A program made the translations under genes and the position numbers. A stretch of DNA of 64,000 nt from Hygrocybe punicea (taxonomy: Eukaryota > Basidiomycota > Agaricomycetes > Agaricales > Hygrophoraceae), in assembly GCA_963556145.1 (NCBI GenBank), contig OY744473.1:3100001-3164000 (forward strand), in the 5' to 3' direction. This document shows positions 44,646 through 54,385 of the stretch, piece after piece. The notes beneath the pieces are model-generated. The model saw only the letters and a program-made list of their open reading frames with translations, was not told the DNA's origin and made no database searches. Within the stretch, counting starts at the first letter, position 1, and every line of letters starts with the position of its first letter.

Positions 44646-45855
44646 TCACGTGTCAGTTGCAGCTTTGCGAGATGCACGACTCGGCAATCCTGCCGATAGC
44701 AGACTGAAGATGTCTGGATCGATGTGGGGAGGGAGTATGTCCCCGTCATCTTCATCATCCTCTGCATGATCGGGGTCATATCGGCGTATGAAGTTATGGA
44801 GGGCGCAGAGGGCTGGCGGAAAGCAGGCTTGCACTTTCAGGCTATATTCAGGAGGTAGAAGGAGGAGCCGGAAACGACGTTTGAGGACACCGAATAATCA
44901 TTCCACAACATTGCGAGCAGACGAGTGACAAAGATTAAACAATTCCTCCTTATTTGCCAGTGCTCGATCTCCACGTCACCATTCATCGAGGTGATACCGT
45001 TGACAGCGATATGGAATCAGGAGTTGTTGTGTAAGAGCAAACCCTGCATCGGCAAGGTAATACTTGCCAGGGGGGATTCGGAAGTCATGGTGGCGAGCGT
45101 CGTTGTATAATGTAGCATCAGGTACTGACCCATCCCAACTGCTGAGAACATAAATGAAACGCATGTCAAAAGAGCATGCCATCAAGCAATTCTGGGACAG
45201 GAACCCTTTGCGATTACGGGAAGTGGCTCGGTCAGCTTTGGATGGGCAACAATTAATGTGAGTGCCATAGATGGCGCCCAGCGCATTGGTGAAGTACAGG
45301 AAAAATTTTGGATTGGAGGATATTTTAGGAGCAATGGGGTCACCGCGCTTTGGAAGAGTGACATATTTTGTATAGAAAGGTGAGGATGAAAAGGCATAGA
45401 GAATCCGATGGAAGCAACTATAAGATGGTCATTAAAATTGAAATTAAAGGCGGTAAACAAACTTACTTGGATATGGTGCCATTGGCATGTTGGAACCGCT
45501 CACCGAGTTGTCGAATCGTATTGCCGGTGACGCATGCATGAAGGAAAATTGCAAGCTGCTCACGTAGTGTGATGTGTTTCATATCCCCATACCCCATCTT
45601 GCATAGTATCTTAATAAGGGCCTTGAAAACCCGAAGGCGCACTCCAAGAGCAATCTTGATACGATCAGGGTGTCCTGTCATGAGTTCATCGACCCACGCA
45701 TGACCAGAGAGTGCAGAATTGTGATGAGCAATCTTGTTGTAGTAGGCCTCAGCCCAGGCAACAGTAGTTTTACAAATGAAGCCGAAGTAACCAATGGTGG
45801 CGAGATCGTCAATACCAAGGCCAAGAAGGCCAGAATCGGTATCTGAGTGGGCCAT
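44646..45855 (-). pseudogene. Harbinger DDE (DDE_4) transposase, near-complete, two nonsense codons
   Basis: Exon 1 runs from MAHSDTDSG (45855; an upstream ATG at 45885 is possible) through the HTH segment ITLREQLAIFLHACVTGNTIRQLGERF to a GTAAGT donor near 45472. Exon 2 starts CFHRILYAF near 45412 and reads ALGAIYGTHINC with the first Asp position replaced by Gly-Thr-His context, RNRKGFLSQN, MRFIYVLSSWDGSVPDATLYNDAR with the second acidic residue, and GKYYLADAGFAL with the third. After YHLDEW the frame has TGA, then FNLCHSSARNVVE, another TGA, and LFGVLKRRF..PALCALHNFIRRYDPD to the stop at 44646. The second TGA replaces the conserved Arg of VVERIFG. Otherwise the frame is open, so death is recent. 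Confidence 0.82.
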
Positions 45856-46003
45856 TGAGCTCGGCAACGACGAAGTGTTTCTCACTGATAAGCCGAGTTA
45901 ATGCGGAAGGAGGCGGAGTTTGTCAGCAATCTATGGCATATACAGCATGTCCGAGGAAACAATCAATGTGCTTAGTTACCGAGTTGCTGAACAAACCCTA
46001 ATT

Positions 46004-47831
46004 CCCAGTGAAAACCCCGTCTAGCATAATCCAGTTAGATACTTTTACACAATATAAATCCTTTTATATCTATATACAACCAGTAAAATCATTCCGAGTG
46101 AAAAGACAACGATTAAAAATGACGATACATCTCACAAAGGCATAGCTAGCTCCTTTCTTGCGACAAAATATTTTGCAAACGGAACAAAATTGCAAGTGCA
46201 GATGACATCATCTTTGGACTTGGAATTTTTTTGTTCATTCGTTTCCCCCTTGCTCCTGACTCCCATGTCCCCCATCCCTGTTGGCGCGTCTTTCCCCTCC
46301 CACAAGACCATCACAGCTGCTCTCCTCATGTCCCTGCAGCCAAACACCCTCGTCGACTTTCTCATCTGCAGCCACTCCTGTACGCAATGTCCACATTTGG
46401 CACACTCTTCCGGGTCACAACCAGCGGCGAGAGCATTGCCTTGGTTATGGACTTTGTTCCTGGTGGCGAGTCATTTACCCATCTGCAACGTTCGAACGTG
46501 CCCATATTTATTGTCTTGTCTTTTAAGCTAATTGCATACACACCAACCACCAACCAGTGATTTCCTGATCCTGTCGCAAAGTTTTTTGCAGCAGAAGTCG
46601 CAGTTGCTCTGCATTATCTACACTCCCTTGACATCATCTACCGAGGCCTCAAACCCGAAAACATCCTTCTCAACCACGACGGACACATCAAAGTAGCCGA
46701 TTTCGGGTTCGTGAAACGGTGCTCACTCACAACGTGGACACTCTGCGAGATGCTCTCTGCTCTCCCAGCATATCATCAACCAGAAGCAAACCCCGTCCTC
46801 CTATATGAAAAAATCACCCGTAGGCCCGCATTCATCTGCTGGCCAGCCTTCAATGACAACGCTATGGATCTCATACTAAAACTCATGGAAAGCGACCCGT
46901 CGAAGCGGTACGGGAACCTGCGGCATGGCGCGGGTGATGTCTTTGCTCACGCATGGTTCCGCGAGGTCGACTGGGAGAAACTAGCCAATAGAGAGATAAC
47001 CGCGCCTTATCTGCCCAAGATAACGGGAGATGGCGATGCAAGCGCGTAAGCCCCCATCCGCTTTCCTTGGGTTAAACCTACCGCCTACTCTTGTTTTTTT
47101 TTTGGTGCAGATTTGACAAGTACTCGGAAGACGATGCAGCCGAGACCTATGACCTACCCACGGATGACCCTTTCGGTGTACAGTTTCCATGCTTTGACTA
47201 CACGCCCAACCATCGCCCTCCTCGTAAAAAAACGAGGACCAGCGTCCGCACGAGTAGACCTCTTTCCCTGGCCATCACACGCAGACTACACATACCTTGC
47301 AAAGTACGGCATCAAGGCTAGCAGCGGTGGCCGCAGTAGTGCCTGTGAGACAATCAGTGAGCTCTTGTCCCCAGCGTATGTTGTTGTACAGATATTAACC
47401 TCCCGTCCCAGGCCGTGTCACCGTGGGTGTCATTGCAGAAAAATCTCTCAAGACCGCATATACCCACTGTCCACACCCCGCAACCGCCGAGAAAATGGCC
47501 CAGGTACGTGTACACCCCACCGAGCCCTCTATGGATTCACTCACCATTCAACCTCAGCGTATAGTGCACCCAACAGCATCCCCCACAACATCCTGGGGAA
47601 TGGGGAATGGGGTCGCAGAACAGAATGGGCGGTATGAGCGGCGGGGTGGCAGGGATGCACCTAGACAGCAATTGATAGCAATGTTTTTTATTAGAAATGG
47701 CAATGTTTTTTAATGTATCTTAATGGCGAAACTTCTACTCAGGGTGCAGAAATCTATTTAAATTCCTAAACTATATTTTCATGGATGTGAATCTACCTAA
47801 AAGTATCTAGATAGGCGGACTTTTCACTGGG
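46004..47831. mobile_element. TIR element carrying captured gene fragments (Pack-type), 1828 bp
   Basis: Inverted ends CCCAGTGAAAA with a second shared block AGATACTTTTA about 20-40 bp inside are flanked by CCTAATT on both sides (45997-46003, 47832-47838). The left target copy overlaps the last bases of Harbinger 2. Instead of a transposase the interior holds a protein kinase A pseudogene with introns, and to its right further coding-like text (47220-47640, LAKYGIKASSGGRSSACETI, unknown family). Superfamily not clear; the 7-bp repeat is unusual and could be an 8-9 bp duplication with a changed base. Confidence 0.6.
46370..47210 (+). pseudogene. cAMP-dependent protein kinase catalytic subunit pseudogene
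   Basis: Readable pieces in order: FGTLFRVTTSGESIALVMDF and PGGESFTHLQRSN (46395-46497), an intron to 46557, a TGA in place of the usual Arg, FPDPVAKFFAAEVAVALHYL, DIIYRGLKPENILLNHDGHI (the catalytic Asp of RDLKPEN is Gly), ADFGFVKRCSLTTWTLC, then directly EMLSALPAYHQPE, so the activation and P+1 loop are deleted. The C-lobe (LILKLMESDPSKRYGNL) and AGC tail follow, with an intron at 47047-47110 and DDAAETYDLPTDDPFGV..FDY, ending near 47210. The N-lobe with the Gly loop and Lys is absent. PKA phosphorylates proteins in response to cAMP; this copy cannot. Kept introns show a DNA-level copy, not retroposition. Confidence 0.85.
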
Positions 47832-47838
47832 CCTAATT

Positions 47839-48248
47839 AGTAAACAATAAAATTTTAAATTCAATTAATTTTTCCCCAGCTTCACAGCAATGTGATTGTG
47901 AAACAAGACAACGGCGATCATTATGTCTGTTTGCGAATAGGAGTGCACAGAATATTATATAAAGGCCTCGAATGAATGATAAATTTTCAGCAGAGCTCTC
48001 CTTCCCCTGAACCGCAGGTCTGTGGGTTTTTCTGTAAGCCTGGTAGTGTTCAAACACTCATCGTGTCATTTAGAAGCACTCTTCAAGCTTCAAGTTAACT
48101 CCAAACCGCTGGTCGGTCGTCGTCTTTCTCAATAGTAGAGTCAACACTCACTTCACACTGTATCTGTGAGTTCTCGTATCACTTGAAGAGTGGCAGGGGT
48201 TTTACGCATTGGGTCATTGAAGCATTTCCTTCTTCCATCTATTTCAAT
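47839..48248. other. Upstream region of the secreted-protein gene
   Basis: No coding sequence is supported. The last 200 bp probably hold the promoter and 5' leader of the gene starting at 48249. Confidence 0.4.
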
Positions 48249-49124
48249 ATGCACCCACACACTTTGTTTGCGGCCGCCCTCGCCCTCTGGCTTGTGGTAA
48301 GATACACTCAAGCGGGACCGATCCCGCCGCCATTAGCCCTTACAGGACGGGCAGGGATGCAGTTGTTCCAAAGGGCCGACAAACTTGAAGGGCCCACTGG
48401 AAAGGACAAATACGACGCAGCACAACGAACTTGGGCAAATTTATTGCTTCAGTACGCCGAACACGCGGAACAGTGGGCAAATAATCCAAATCACCCTCAT
48501 GTTGAGGATGTTCAGGCCTTTCAGGAGAAGATGCGACATGCAAAGGCCGCTGCCGATGCCGCCGAGCAGGCGATGGATAGCATTGTCGCGGCGGTCACTG
48601 GCATTCCTATTGCAATTTCACATTACCGCCGACTCAGCTCCTGGTTGATTAAGTATTATAAAGGCCTGCAGCTGGAGAAGAATCAGGAGTTCACGGAGAC
48701 ACTGGACAACGCAAGGGCAGCTGCCCAAGACGCCTGGAATGTGTGGGATACGAATGCCGCCAACGAACGCGAGAAAGCACGGCAAGAAGCCACAAGCGCA
48801 ATAAATCACCACCGTATAGCCAGCGAGCGTCCTCATAACGCAGAAAAGGCGAACGATCGTGTGTTCATCCAGGCGAATCCGGAGGTAGATAAGGCTACCA
48901 AAGCCGCCCTCACGGACTTACACGACGTTGTCACAAAACAACTCCATACAGTAGAATTGGATATCCAGGAATCACTCGACCTTTACCAACAGTACCGCAA
49001 CGTGAAAAAGCGAAGTACATACTTCCGGGAGTGGTTAAAGCATGCACAAGAGGATCTTGACGCCGCTACGCTAAGAGGGGAAAAGCTAAGGGAGTACAAA
49101 AAGGAGGTGAAGTTGGTGTCATGA
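48249..49124 (+). CDS. Secreted alpha-helical protein, unknown family, 291 aa
   Basis: A single intronless frame from ATG 48249 to TGA 49124. The first 22 residues (MHPHTLFAAALALWLVVRYTQA) form a signal peptide with a likely cut after TQA. The mature part is almost all charged and Ala-rich helix: coiled-coil-like stretches at about 75-115 (VQAFQEKMRHAKAAADAAEQ), 155-215 (ETLDNARAAAQDAWNVWDTN) and 225-285, separated by a short hydrophobic turn (VAAVTGIPIAISHYRRLSSW, about 112-131). There is no Cys in the mature chain. I recognise no domain. The frame is undamaged in a region full of dead genes, so it is likely a real gene under selection or a recent arrival. An effector-like or cell-surface role is possible but not shown. 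Confidence 0.7.
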   Translation: MHPHTLFAAALALWLVVRYTQAGPIPPPLALTGRAGMQLFQRADKLEGPTGKDKYDAAQRTWANLLLQYAEHAEQWANNPNHPHVEDVQAFQEKMRHAKAAADAAEQAMDSIVAAVTGIPIAISHYRRLSSWLIKYYKGLQLEKNQEFTETLDNARAAAQDAWNVWDTNAANEREKARQEATSAINHHRIASERPHNAEKANDRVFIQANPEVDKATKAALTDLHDVVTKQLHTVELDIQESLDLYQQYRNVKKRSTYFREWLKHAQEDLDAATLRGEKLREYKKEVKLVS

Positions 49125-49169
49125 CATGATCATATATGGCGTCATACGTACTGCTTCAACAAAAACGAA

Positions 49170-49211
49170 TTCCATTAGTATCGAGCGACTTTCCATTAGT
49201 ATCGAGCGACT
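49170..49211. repeat. Perfect 21-bp tandem duplication
   Basis: TTCCATTAGTATCGAGCGAC plus T occurs twice head to tail just downstream of the secreted-protein gene. It is a simple local duplication. Confidence 0.9.
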
Positions 49212-49310
49212 CAGAAACACGTGAGCCAGTACGGCGAGGAGCCCCTTAGCTCACAACCGCAAGGCATTTCGGTGCGCCACTCATTACCCACGAACAGCCC
49301 CAATGATTGA

Positions 49311-51417
49311 ATGTCACCGACCGAGAAAAAGCAACGACAGGACAAAGCGGCGGGGTCTGGAAGACTATTTAAACCCGTCCTCCAAGTTTCTTCATGGCAA
49401 GACAATCTCAGTCGCCTCTTCCCCAACAACAGCCCGCTCTCAGTCCGACAGAGTATCCCTCGAGGTCCATGCCAACCAGAGCGATTCCCTTCCCCTTCAG
49501 AAACCTATTCCGACGATGATGGTCACCATGACCGCCATTCTCCCGTGCCACCCGGAGTCCGTCGCTCCCCTCCTATCGGGCCCTTCGTCTTCCCACCCCC
49601 AACTCTTCCGAACCTAACTGGATCAAGAACATGCTAGCCGACGTCGAGCGCCAGCGTTCCAACATCACTAGAGAGTTGGAGAACGCCAGGGCCGAGGTGA
49701 GCGCAGCCCTCGCCGAGGTAACACTTGCGCAAAGGGAGTTGGACGAGGAGTGTGAACGTATGCAGACCCTCATCGAGCTCGGCTCGTTGGCCAGGTTGCT
49801 GGCAATGATGTAGCTTCCCGCATAGTACGTGATGCCCAGAATACCGCAGCGTCTGACGAGGACGAGGGTGAAGGCTGCAGTAGGGAAGACGGAGCAGGGC
49901 AGGCGGGCGGCGGCGTCGACAATAACCGTCAAGAAGAGGACAACCATGGAGGGGGAGATGGAGAACGGGATGAAACGGCTGATGATCACGAGCGTGATCA
50001 AAAGGCTCGCGATGGTGACGACGACCACAACAATAACGACGACAATGACTCTTCCTCGTCCTCCCCCCATCCCACCCTTAAATTGGACCCGTTCGTCTTA
50101 TCCCATATATTTCCCATCGCTGGTTTCTCTAATCCACCCCCTTGTAGTGACTCGAGGAACGGTTTCCCTGAACCAGTATCCATATTCTCCCCACACGCCA
50201 TCCCTGAGGAGGGAATAGGAGGATTGTTGCCACCTCAGTTGTTCGTCGTGGTCCTACCTATTTTTTTACTCATCTCGTGTTCATTTCTTATATTATTCTG
50301 ACAAATCGTCCCGGACTTTCCAAGTCCTCGTTTCGTACCCAGTCCTCCTCGACCGCACAGGACACCCGCAAACGCTCGCACGACGATTCTGAATCTTCGG
50401 ATGAAGATGAATTAGACGCAGCTGACTTCGAAGAAACCAACGGCGGGTCAGCGCGCAACAAACGTGCTCGCCGTGAAGTCGATGTTCCCTCTACCCCACG
50501 TCATCCACGCCCTGTCAAGACTCCACCACCTACTTCATCCAAGCGTCACCAGAGGAAAATGCCAGAATCGGCCAGAGTCTCTGGACGAAGTTTCAAAGCG
50601 AACGACCCACTACAGAGCGAGAATAAGTCTGACGAACGAAAGAAGGTTTCCCCCAAAGGCAAGCGAAAGGCTCTCGATGCAGAGAATAGCCGAAGCTCAA
50701 AGCGTACTCGCTCGGATGCGCAAGCCTCCTCGTCCTCCTCGTCGAAATCAACGGGATCCACTTCTAGAAAATCCCCCAAACTCCCCGCTGGGAAGAAGAA
50801 GAACGCACGGCCTCCCCGCGGTACTCCGTCTTTAGGCTCAGGTTCAACGCAGTGGCGACCGAGATCCACCTCTAGTTCATCCTCCTCCTCGGCTTGTCCG
50901 GATTCCCCCACCGGAGGTAGGGAGACATTCGCGCCCCCACGTGATCTCTGTACTACGTACCTTTCTTCCCTCCCAGCGGTTCTGTTGTTGTACCGAGTCC
51001 CCACTCCTCACCTAGGGCTGATCCCGATGTACACCCACCCTCCCCAGGAGAAGAAGAGGAGGAGGAGGAGGAGGAGGAGGAGGAGTTCTCATCCCTGCCA
51101 GACCTAAACAGACCAGAGATACCGTCACATAATGCTCATAGCAGCCCCGGCGCACGTTCCCGCGCCCGTTACTCACCCTCGGTACCTGAGGAACCGTGGG
51201 TGCCGCCTAGTTATGGTAGGGAAGCACCCCATGCCGGCCCCAGCAGGCCCTCAAATAATACAACGCCTCCTCCTGCATCTCCTCCTCAGAACAGTCAGGA
51301 TGCCCACTCGGAAGCGGCGGCACAATACGGGCATGTCCCTTCGAAACGCCAAGCGGGGAACGCAAGGCCTGATGATGGTGGCCTGCCATTTTGGAATCGT
51401 GGCAGGGGCAGGGGCAG

Positions 51418-51462
<45 letters not shown>

Positions 51463-51628
51463 TATCGACAACGAACCGTTATACCTCCGGCGTGCCCCTG
51501 TCCTCAACGGCATGCTTTCCGAGCTCGGCATCGGTCCAGAAGGGCATGCGACATCTGAGCCAGGTCCCTCCCGACCACGACGTCGCGCCCAGCCCCTCCA
51601 ACGTGATCGTGAACGTGTCCGAGTGTAA
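49311..51628 (+). CDS. Candidate multi-exon gene: coiled-coil and low-complexity nuclear-like protein
   Basis: Successive plus-strand frames look like parts of one protein: Ser/Pro-rich start MSPTEKKQRQDKAAG (49311), a coiled coil NMLADVERQRSNITRELENA..RELDEECERM (49628-49760), NDVASRIVRDAQN and an acidic Asp/Asn/His stretch (49801-50080), LKLDPFVLSHIFPIAGFSNPP (50080-50210), a basic nuclear-localisation-rich region (RNKRARREVD, KGKRKALDA, SSKRTRSD; 50330-50900), an acidic run then FSSLPDLNRPEIPSH (51055-51120), GPSRPSNNTTPPP, and an Asp-Asn repeat (51418-51473) to LQRDRERVRV. Frame changes may be introns (for example GTGAGC at 49697, CTGAC branch near 50298) or damage; I could not fix all junctions, so the ends are those of the outer frames. 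No family recognised. Confidence 0.4.
51418..51473. repeat. GACAAC hexanucleotide repeat coding Asp-Asn
   Basis: About nine near-perfect units lie inside the candidate gene and encode a run of alternating Asp and Asn. A GAG/AGG trinucleotide run (51052-51092) encodes Glu in the likely frame. Confidence 0.85.
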
Positions 51629-52084
51629 AGTCCGGAAGCCAGAGTCTGGATTACGATATATAATCGGCTTTCTATGAAGACATGGACTCCGAGTTCAATG
51701 TCGTCGAGTGATGTGGATCGGAAGGTTGTGCAGCGGAAGGTATACAGTGTCAAGAGGCCGAATGTCCTTGATGGACACCACAAACTCATTCGATGGGGAA
51801 TTGTCATACATGGTGTCATCGATGGGTATTGCAGAATGGTGGGTGATATACTTACTTGTGAGCCAAATATCCACTGAAACTACATGTACGCAGGTGACTG
51901 GCTTGCGAGCAAGCACGAACAATCGTGCAATGACTATCCTTGATGTCTTCCTAATATGGAATGCCATTGTGAATGTGTGGGGACCGTGGAGGCAAAAATA
52001 TTTACTGTGCGATGTACATTGTCATGTGAAATAGCCCCAGGCGTGCCTCCTTCATGTGGGGTTGTATGTTACTCATCAACCACA
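51629..52084. other. Spacer before the large foldback MITE
   Basis: No gene is supported. Short frames overlap on both strands with no family motif. Confidence 0.45.
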
Positions 52085-52933
52085 CACAGGGTGCACAGTA
52101 GCATACCATGTCACACAGTATCTTGAAAGTACTTGACAAGTATACTAAATATCATTACCATAACATTCAACATGGTATTGTAACAGTATTCAGACATAAA
52201 CTACAATACTTGTGCTCAAATTCATCTGAAGGTATGAAGGCAAATGAGACTTATACCTTTTCAATAACATCAAGCCTTTTGTTTCACTACTTTTACTGTA
52301 TTTACAGCAAAGTACTGTATAGTTTGGATAGAATACTTGCAGCCTAAGATGAATCAAAGTATTAAACTAGTAAGGAAGTTGGGCCACTTTTACTATTAGG
52401 ATACCTTTTCAATCCTATCAAGATACAGTGTGAAATAGTATAGTACTGTTGCCATATTGTGGATTTAAGATACTGTGTCAATACTTTTAAGATACTTTTA
52501 TTATAATAAAAGTACTGAAACAGTATCTTAAAAGTATTGACACAGTATCTTAAATCCACAATATGGCAACAGTACTATACTATTTCACACTGTATCTTGA
52601 AAGGATTCAAAAGGTATCCTAGTAGTGAAAGTGGCACAACTTCCTTACTAGTTTAATACTTTGATTCATCTTAGGCTGCAAGTATTCTATCTGAACTATA
52701 CAGTACTTTGCTGTAGATACAGTAAAAGTAGTGAAACAAAAGGCTTGATGTTATTGAAAAGGTATAAGTCTCATTTGCCTTCATACCTTCAGATGAATTT
52801 GGGCACAAGTATTGTAGTTTATGTCTGAATACTGTTACAATACCATGTTGAATGTTATGGTAATGATATTTAGTATACTTGTCAAGTACTTTCAAGATAC
52901 TGTGTGACATGGTATGCTACTGCGCACCCTGTG
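52085..52933. mobile_element. Large foldback MITE, 849 bp
   Basis: The whole element is a nearly perfect palindrome with arms of about 420 bp centred near 52509. It begins CACAGGGTGCACAGTAGCAT and ends with the reverse complement of a very similar sequence. The two arms differ at only scattered positions, so the two equal 79-aa frames on opposite arms are mirror copies and not genes. Same family as 12933-13315. Confidence 0.85.
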
Positions 52934-52947
52934 ACAAACAATAAATA

Positions 52948-54240
52948 CCAATTGATTAACTCCACAGGCGTGAGAATTGAGTGACTGTGGGTAGAGGTTG
53001 GCTCCCAATTTGCCCACCGTTGGAGAGCTTTCTTCAGTCGACTCGAAAGACTTCATGGCTTAGATGTCACAAACCCAACACATCCCTGGCTCCTCCACGG
53101 CCTCTTCCTCGAGGCTATCAATGTAGATTGCATTGAATTTCAGAACTACTGGAATTCTCATCCAATTTCAGGGTCAAACAACAAGAGCCCCAAGGTAGGT
53201 ATATATTAATTAATTCTCAATGTGTTTCAAATATGTTACAGGATTTGCGATTCATTGGCCAATTGAAGTATGGTGTATACAATGATGACTGCAAAGGAGT
53301 ACACCCAGATACAGTGGGCCAAGAAACTGTTTCAATGTTTGCTCAGTTTGGTTTGTGGGCTTATTAACAAATGAAGTAAAATATGTAAATTACCCCAAAT
53401 ATTTCCATGTATAACATTGTAGCTTAAAGTTGACCACTTACATCATAGGAATCAGCGAAGAATTGGTAGAGATAGAGAGCAATTATTTCACCCATAGCAT
53501 TGAAACAGTTTTTTTGCTGAAGAAGCTGTTCTTAAGGCTAAGGGAGAGTACACTAAGTATTAATATGTATATCTGACTGTCAGCAAAAAAACTGTTTCAA
53601 TGCTATGGTCGAAATAATTGCTCTCTATCTCTACCAATTCTTCACTGATTCCTATGATGTAAGTGGTTGACTTTAAGCTACAATGTAGGGCTATACACGG
53701 AAATATTTGGGGTAGTTACATATTTTACTTCATTTGTTAATAAGCCCACAAACCAAACTGAGCAAACATTGAAACAGTTTTTTGGCCCACTGTATCATCA
53801 ACCAGTACTATGGAATCTCAGGAGACAGATCTCATTGCCCTAAAAGCCAAACTGGAGCAGGACATCCAAAGGACGAAGCTGAAAGTGACTCCGAAATGGA
53901 CACAAGTGAAGGGAAAGCAGTTCTTCAAGGTATTAACAGTGGTCAGTGGCAGCATGTCTGGCATGAAGGCATCGACTCAGATGTACCTCATCATTATAAT
54001 CCATTTGGTGGTGAGGGAGAGGACTGGTAGTTTTTTGAGGTCCTTGCCAAAGTTGTTGAGCAAGAGGTTCAACCAAATTGTTATGGATTGCACCCCAACG
54101 AATGGGAAGAGGAGAGTTACCCAGTATTGGAGTTCAAGCAGGGAAGCGAGGTAATAAGGAGATCCAAGTGTTGCTGGAGAATCCTATCTGGATGTATTGA
54201 GCAGTATTCTGGGTACAGGGTTTGGCTGTCTTATCCCAGT
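52948..54240 (+). pseudogene. Integrase-core-like (rve-type) protein fragment
   Basis: Reading from 52970: VRIE, TGA, LWVEVGSQFAHRWRAFF, LERLHGLDVTNPTHPWLLHGLFLEAIN, FQNYWNSHPIS, an intron with GTAGGT at 53194, DLRFIGQLKYGVYNDDCKGVHPDT, the 53312-53792 MITE, INQYYGIS, an acidic Asp/Glu/Ser region, and FEVLAKVVEQEVQPNCYGLHPNEWEEESYPVLE. This layout fits the C-terminal part of the integrase-core-like proteins that are abundant in agaricomycete genomes. The TGA stands for the Arg of RIERLW. The upstream half with the first catalytic residues is missing; the large foldback MITE lies exactly at the break. It would have had a DNA strand-transfer role in an unclassified transposon. Confidence 0.65.
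53312..53792. mobile_element. Foldback Tc1/mariner-type MITE, 481 bp
   Basis: Inverted arms of about 200 bp begin CAGTGGGCCAAGAAACTGTT (left) and CAGTGGGCCAAAAAACTGTT (right) with TA on both outer sides (53310-53311, 53793-53794). The arms contain the same CTGTTTCAATG stretch twice. It interrupts the integrase-core-like frame after GVHPDT; removing it rejoins INQYYG. Confidence 0.85.
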
Positions 54241-54385
54241 TTCAGGAATAAATTATTTAATTATTGAACAAATTTATTTCAGATCCTGCTTCTGAGTCAC
54301 CATTTGCATCACACCTTTGGTTCACACTCTTTACCCTGCTCTTCACTCTCTGCAGAGACTTATATCATCTTTCTGCAGAGGGGTC

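Larger units (their letters stand above)
43008..45998. mobile_element. PIF/Harbinger DNA transposon 2 (decayed), 2991 bp
   Basis: Inverted repeats of about 84 bp (43008-43091, 45915-45998; GGGCTTGTTCAGCAACTCGG type) are flanked by a perfect TAA duplication (43005-43007, 45999-46001), the canonical Harbinger target. The two genes are in opposite orientation: Myb/SANT-type partner on the plus strand, DDE transposase on the minus strand. Both carry in-frame TGA codons. It is a different family from the 14155-17919 element. Confidence 0.9.

Noticed and set aside
46370..47210. A functional, divergent protein kinase
   Set aside because: The catalytic Asp, activation loop and N-lobe are missing, and a TGA lies in the frame.
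52108..52910. Two identical 79-aa frames as a gene pair
   Set aside because: They are mirror images of the two arms of the foldback MITE.
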